From Paraescarpia echinospica (taxonomy: Eukaryota > Annelida > Polychaeta > Sabellida > Siboglinidae): a stretch of DNA of 64,000 nucleotides. Position numbers and translations under genes: made by a program. Location of the stretch: NCBI GenBank assembly GCA_020002185.1, contig CM034535.1:65212506-65276505 (forward strand), written 5' to 3'. Below are positions 13,568 through 20,638 of the stretch, in pieces. The notes beneath the pieces are model-generated. The model worked only from the letters and a program-made list of their open reading frames with translations, did no database searches and was not told the DNA's origin. How positions within the stretch are numbered: the first letter of the stretch is position 1; every line of letters begins with the position of its first letter.

Positions 13568-16500
13568 ACTTATCTCATATATCTTAATAATGTTCAAATA
13601 GCAGTTTTATTTTATTTTTAATGAAATAGATTACTTCACTGTTTTGATAATTATTATATTATAGTAGGTTTATATGTTTATATTTACTGTGCTCATATAT
13701 CACCTACGTTTAATGTTTTACGTTATTAGATTCTTGTACAGCGCTTTGAGCATTGACACATGACCCGAAAAAAATGACATGCCACGATTTAACTTGAGTC
13801 AGAACCGTTCGCGAACCAGACCAGAGTGTAAAACAATAAGAGGCCGCAGTCCGTATTTAACACGTTGTGACTGATCGATCGTAGCGCCGCCAGTACGGCT
13901 TTTAATTGCTACAATAATCGTAAAAAAGATGAAAAGTTTATTCACCAAACTACGTTACGAAAAATAATACAAACTGCAATTTATAACTGAAATAATCGTT
14001 AAAAACGTAACTATTTGTAATTACAACTTTAGAATTGCCTTATCCATGTTATCTATACGTCTTACACATTGTGTGTTTATACGAAATGGAGTAACATTAA
14101 AAAAAAATTACAGAAACTATTTGTGTCATGTGAATATAACTGTAATGATAAATATAACTGTAATGATAAATATAACTGTAATGATAAATATAACTGTAAT
14201 GATAAACAAATTCCTGGACAATTGTCCTTTAGAATGTTTGGGAAAATCACTAATATGCCAAAGTTTGCGGGTGGGAAAACAAAAATTCGTGACATTTTCA
14301 GATGAATTCGTGTAATGATTTTTTTAGTCCACACGGGGCTGCACATTTAAAATGGTTTACCGTAGTCACAATATTGGGCTATACTGGGCTTTGTTGTCAC
14401 CTATTGTTATTGTTTGCTTTACATTTTTGTTCAGCCTGTTCCCAACCTTCTTCCAGTCATGGCCTCGCCCCGTGCTGTTCCCCTTGAGATCAATAGTGTC
14501 ATGTCGGAGATCGCATGGCCCTCGGAGGAAAAGATGTTGTCCATACAAGAATGCAACGTGATCACCTAGATTGGCGGATACATTGTCCGAAAGCTGACTG
14601 GTCGCGTCTGTGAGGGGTGTTTGGATAAAATGAGCTCCATAGATGGGATCAACTCGACTGAACCTGACCATGCTCTTCTGGCAGAGTAAAGAAGCGAGGC
14701 ACGGGCTCAAGGTTCCAAGCAAGGTCCCAACAACCGTATTGAAGGACATCGAGCAGCAGCACTGCAGTGCAATTGGTGACCTAATCACGAAACCCAACGT
14801 GAAAACGACTCTGGAATCAGTTCTGAGGGAGAAGGTGTCGTTGACATCGATCGAGTGCAGTTCTTGTCATGTCCATATGTTCTCCATATCATCATATATA
14901 TCAGACTTCATTACACCATTCGCATTACCAACATATCTCTTGCTGACAACAAGCAAAGAAAAAAACGTAAACTGCTAAGATTTAGTCATTTATAAACCGC
15001 ACGGTCATTTGTAGTTAGCCGCTGTTTAAAGAAATAAAAATTCTTAACGTAACAAATATGCTGTAAATCAGCTGCACTGCGAACAGGCGGCGCTGCGATC
15101 GCGGAATCACGCAAAATTTAACAAGATTTAACAAGATTGCCATCCAGAGAACTAACTCTAGATGGCAGGTGGACAAGGAAGCCCTTTGGCTTATCGAGAG
15201 TCCAACCCTTTTATCTACATATATCCAGCCCTTCTGAGGTATGTGTCTATTTTATTTTTAAACATATTCACACTACTAGCACCCTCACAATCATCAGATA
15301 ATCTGTTCCATTCATTCACAGTCCCTTGTGAAAATGAGAACTTTCTTACGTCTAATCTACACTGCTCCTTTACTAATGTAACTTCATGTTTTTCTATCTT
15401 TCTTAACTGAACAAAAAACATATTTCTATCAATATTTTCATAACCATTCAATATTTTAAACACTTCTATCTGATCTCCTCTCAATCTCCCGGTCTCTAGT
15501 GTTGTTAAACCACTTTCTTTTAGGCGTTTTTCATAACTAAGATCCCTCAGTTTTGATATCATTTTAGTCGCTCTCCTCTGTACTCTTTCTAGCATATATA
15601 TGTCCTTCTTGCGGTATGGCCTCCACGCTTGTATACAATATTCTAAATGAGGCCTAACTATTGCTTTGTATAGCGGTATTATTAGTTCTTTTTCTTTATA
15701 TACTATATTTCGCCTAATCAATCCAAGGATTTGATTTCCTTTTGAAGCTGCAATTCCACACTGCTCTGAAACCTTCATGTCAGCATTAATTGTCATCCCT
15801 AAGTCTTTTTCTTTTAGTGTAGTACTTAGTACAGTTCCCCCCATTGTATATTCTACATATTCGTTCCCATGTCCTGTGTGAAGGCATTTACATTTCCCAA
15901 AATTGAACACCATTTGCCACTTTTCAGACCATTTGATCAACCTGTCAAGATCAACTTGTAAATGCTGTCTATCTCCATCACTTTTAATCCTTCTAAACAC
16001 TTTTGCATCATCTGCAAATTTCAACACCTTGCTAGCTATATCATCGTCCAAATCGTTTATATATATATTAAGAATAATATAGGTCCCAATACTGATCCCT
16101 GTGGAACCCCACTCAAAACTGATTTCCAGTTTGAAGCTTTCCCATCAACAACTACCCGTTGTCTTCTGTCAATCAGCCATTTTTTATCCAGTTAATTATA
16201 CCATTTCCTATGCCATGGGCCTTTAGTTTAAGCAGTAATCTTTGATGTGGCACTTTGTCGAAAGCTTTTTGAAAATCTAAGTAGATGATATCTACTGGTG
16301 ATCCATCATCTACCCACTTAGTGATATCTTCCAAAAAACATAACGTATTTGTTAAGCATGACCTCGCTTTTAGAAACCCATGTTGAGATGGGTTTATCAA
16401 GTTATGTTTAACAAGAAAATCCACCATGTGATCTTTAATTAGTCTTTCTAATAATTTACAAATCACCGATGTTAAACTAACTGATCTATAATTATTTGAC

Positions 16501-19500
16501 TTGTTGCTCGAACCTTTTTTTAAATAACGGTATAATGTTTGCTTCTTTCCATTCTAAAGGAACCACTCCCTCTTCTAATGACAAGTTGAAAGCGGTATGC
16601 TAATTTGTTCTACAATTTCCAATAGTAGTTTGGGTGGAATACCATCCACTCCAGGTGATTTATTATCCTTCATAGCCCTAATTTTCTTAGCTACCATTTC
16701 TGGGGTTACAATTAACTGTCTTAAATAGTCTGATTCTGCCCCCTTGAACTTAGCCTTTGGTACTGGCAGTGAACTAATGTCTTCTCTGGTAAACATTGAA
16801 CTAAAATACTCATTCAGGTCTTCTGCCATTAAGAATCCTTCCACATCATTTATTTATACCTAATTTTTCTAATGGCTTCTTTCGATAAGTGTTTCTTTTT
16901 GGACCGTTTCCCGTGTTTTTTTTAAGGAACAAATTTGACGATGATGCATTCAATTTCACTCTTTAAAATATTCCAGCATTCTGTTGCTGTCTTATTCTTC
17001 AGTGTGTTATTCCAGTCTATCTTTGCTAAATATTTCCTTATGTCCTTATATTTTCCTTTGTGGAAATTTCTCCTGTATTGCTTTTTACTATTCCTTTCTG
17101 ATTTTATTTTGATGGTAAAATGTATCTGGTTGTGATCGCTATTTCCCAGTGGCTCACATATCCTGACATTGTCAACTAATTCATTCTGTGAGGACAAAAC
17201 TATGTCTAACACAATCTCTCCCCTGGTTGGTTCTAGCACATGTTGAGAAAGGAAACTATCTTGTACTAAAACTAAAAACTTGTGGTCCTCACTCCCCATA
17301 CTCTGAAGAGATTTCCATTGTATATGTCCGTGGTTAAAATCCCCCATAATAATACAGTCCCGTTTGCTTACTTCCCTTATAGCGTTTTGTATTTTTTCAT
17401 TCTCTTCTCTGCTTATGTTTGGACTTCGATAAACTAATCCAACCGTTAACGTTGAGTTTCCTGTAACTATGTTACACCAAACAGCTTCTTCGCAATCTGC
17501 TTTTCTGTCTAATTTTATTTCATAAGCCTGGATAGATTCTTTAATATATAAAATAACTCCACCTCCCCTTCTTCCTGTTCTATCTTTCCTAAACATTACA
17601 TATCCTGTCAGTCCCAATTCGGCATCTGATATATCGGTGGTTGCCCATGATTCAGTTATACCTATTATGTGAGGGTCAATATCTTCTATCATAATGTTTA
17701 GTTCATTTCTTTTGTTTACTATACACCTTGCATTTAAACAAACACATTTATATCCAGCTTCAGAACAGTTTTCCAGACTGTTCTTTGCTGAATTATTTTT
17801 GCTGTCTTTATCTACGCCTCCAGTTTCAGTCTTCTCTGCGAGTCCCCCCTGCGAATTTAGTTTAAATAGATGCAACCTGTCCCACTGTCAACATATCGCA
17901 GCAGATTCCCAGAGAATACTGCTGCCCCCTTTCCACTTAGATGGAGGCCATCTCTCATATATATATCTTCTCTCCCAACAAAGTACCCCCATAAATCTAT
18001 GAATCCCACGCCCTCTTCTTCACACATCTGCTCAACTAGTGCGTTGATCGCCATCCTCTTACAGTTTCTGTATGTTGCCCCCCTTCCTCCCATTACTGGC
18101 AACATTCCTGAGAAAACAACCTGTTCCACTCTGGTCTTCTTTAGCTTCCTCACTAAATGTCTAAATGTAAAAATTATGAAATGCGGCCTCTTACTGTTTT
18201 ACACTCTTTGACCAGACGCAGTGTGTACACGGCGACCGGTTCGCGTCGGTTCAATTGTTAGTAGTTTGAACGCAACACGACGCAAAGTTGACCGGACGCG
18301 AACGGTACGCTAGAATCCGGTACGCGAACCGGACCCAGTGTAAACGCGGCCTTAGAAAACACTCTCACCTTGACTTTCCTCAATTCTTGAAACGTGATGC
18401 AAAACTCCTTCGGCACTGCTAACCATATTCCTGCGTAACAGTCGGCCCATCATGTTGGCGAGGGAGTCACGAACAGGCGAGATCATGTATCGACGAGTGC
18501 CAAGACCAAAGCTTCCCTCCTGAAGCACGACAACATGTCACTATAACGTCGCCGTTCGCGTGCTGCTATAGTCTATACATATATGTTACATCTGATTCAC
18601 TAGGGATACCACATGGCGATCTTCTAACACGGCTCACCAATTTGCGTTTGTGGTGGCCAACGTCTGGTGATGCTCGGATCGAAATGACGGCCTCGCGCTT
18701 CACGTCTTGGTATACAGCAACATCCTGAGGACACAGCAAGTAGTACATGTTAATTACGTATATACTACTAGAGGGGTGATGCAACGATACCCGGGGGAAT
18801 AACGATGCCTGGGTGATTTAATGCAAATAATTGATTGGTATAAACAATGTTCCGGGCGTCTCCACTGCCTTTGATACTAAAAGCTTAAACAGCCTTGACC
18901 CCATTGCTGCAACAGCTGAAGATGTTGTAGTAATGCGGCCGTGCATATTGTGTAACAAAAGACAGAGAGCCAAACACTGTGGTTTATAAATTAGATATTT
19001 ATATTAAACCGCAACCGATTTAATAAAACAGTAACAAATTCGCTCAAAACCATCAAAAGAATGTATGTTGATTGTTACTTCGGAAACTTACGTAAATATG
19101 CATCCGCTATTATACACAGAGCCTGGTCACTTATAATCGGATTCATCCGGTCAACAATGTTGTAATATGATTTTACGAAAAATAATAACAATGTTTGCAA
19201 ACCACTAACAACATATAGCGGGCCCAGTCGATATTAAATATGTTTGTATTTCCTCGAAATTAATTTAAAACGAATCAAATTAAAATCGAATGAAAATATA
19301 ACCTTTAATCACCCTGTCAATAAACAATATAACTAAGATCATTGTCAGAAGACGTCATCAGCTTACGCTTAGGTCCGGAATCATCTCCTTCTTGGCGCCT
19401 CCAACGAATGTGACGGGAACGTTGATGGAAACCCTTTTGTTACGCTGGAGATCCAACCTGACCGTCTTCCCTTCCCTCTCGAACTCGACGCGGAGCACGT

Positions 19501-19951
19501 CGGGAAGGGCGACGTCAGAACGTTTGGTCACGTGGTCGTAAACCTCACGCACAACCACGTATTCGTCATGTTCTGCACCTAAACAAGTGGAGAGCCGCTG
19601 CTGTGATATTATACATACGTACATACATACATACATACATACATACATACATACATACATACATACATACATACATACATACATACATACATACATACAT
19701 ACATACATACATACATACAATGTACATACATACGTAATAACATGCATACGTATATACATTCATACATACGTAAATGCATACATATATACATACGTACATG
19801 AATACATACAAACATACATACATACATACATACATACATACATACATACATACATACATACATACATACATACATACATACATACATACGTACGTACGTA
19901 CGTACGTACGTACATACGTACATACATACATACATACATACATATATACAT

Positions 19952-19990
<39 letters not shown>

Positions 19991-20158
19991 CACACGCACG
20001 CACGCACGCACACACGCACACACGCACACACGCACACACGCACACACGCACACACGCACACACGCACACACGCACACGCGCACACACGCACACGTACATA
20101 CGTACATACATAGATACATACACCCATACATACATACATACATACATACATACATACA

Positions 20159-20194
<36 letters not shown>

Positions 20195-20607
20195 TATACG
20201 TACGTGTACGTATACATTATATATACATACATACATGCATACATACATATATATACTAATACATACATACACACAACACATACATACATACACATACACA
20301 TTATGCTTACATACATACGTACGCAGTACATATACACGTACATACGTACGTACGTACGTACGTACATACATACATACGTACATACATAAATACATACATA
20401 CATACATACATACATACGTACATACGTACATACATACGTACATACGTACATACGTACACGCATGCAGGCACGCACGCACGCACGCACGCACACATACACA
20501 CGCATACATACATACATACATACATACATACATACATACATACATACATACATACATACATACATACATACATAAATACATACATACATACGTACATAAA
20601 TACATAC

Positions 20608-20638
<31 letters not shown>

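Larger units (their letters stand above)
15115..18205 (-). mobile_element. 5'-truncated CR1-clade LINE (degenerate)
   Basis: Minus-strand order: end of ORF1 with an SGNH-esterase tail, ORF2 endonuclease, reverse transcriptase, and a C-terminal zone ending at 15215. A 3' UTR follows with a small tandem tail (CTTGTTAAAT repeated, about 15115-15140). The 5' end stops where MITE-like text resumes (~18205). At least four frameshifts, several in A or AT runs (near 16060, 16185, 16520 and 16598), make it inactive. It lies in intron 4 of the protease gene, on the same strand. Confidence 0.88.

Noticed and set aside
14366..14797. 143-residue minus-strand frame
   Set aside because: It is the antisense shadow of the transposase relic on the plus strand.
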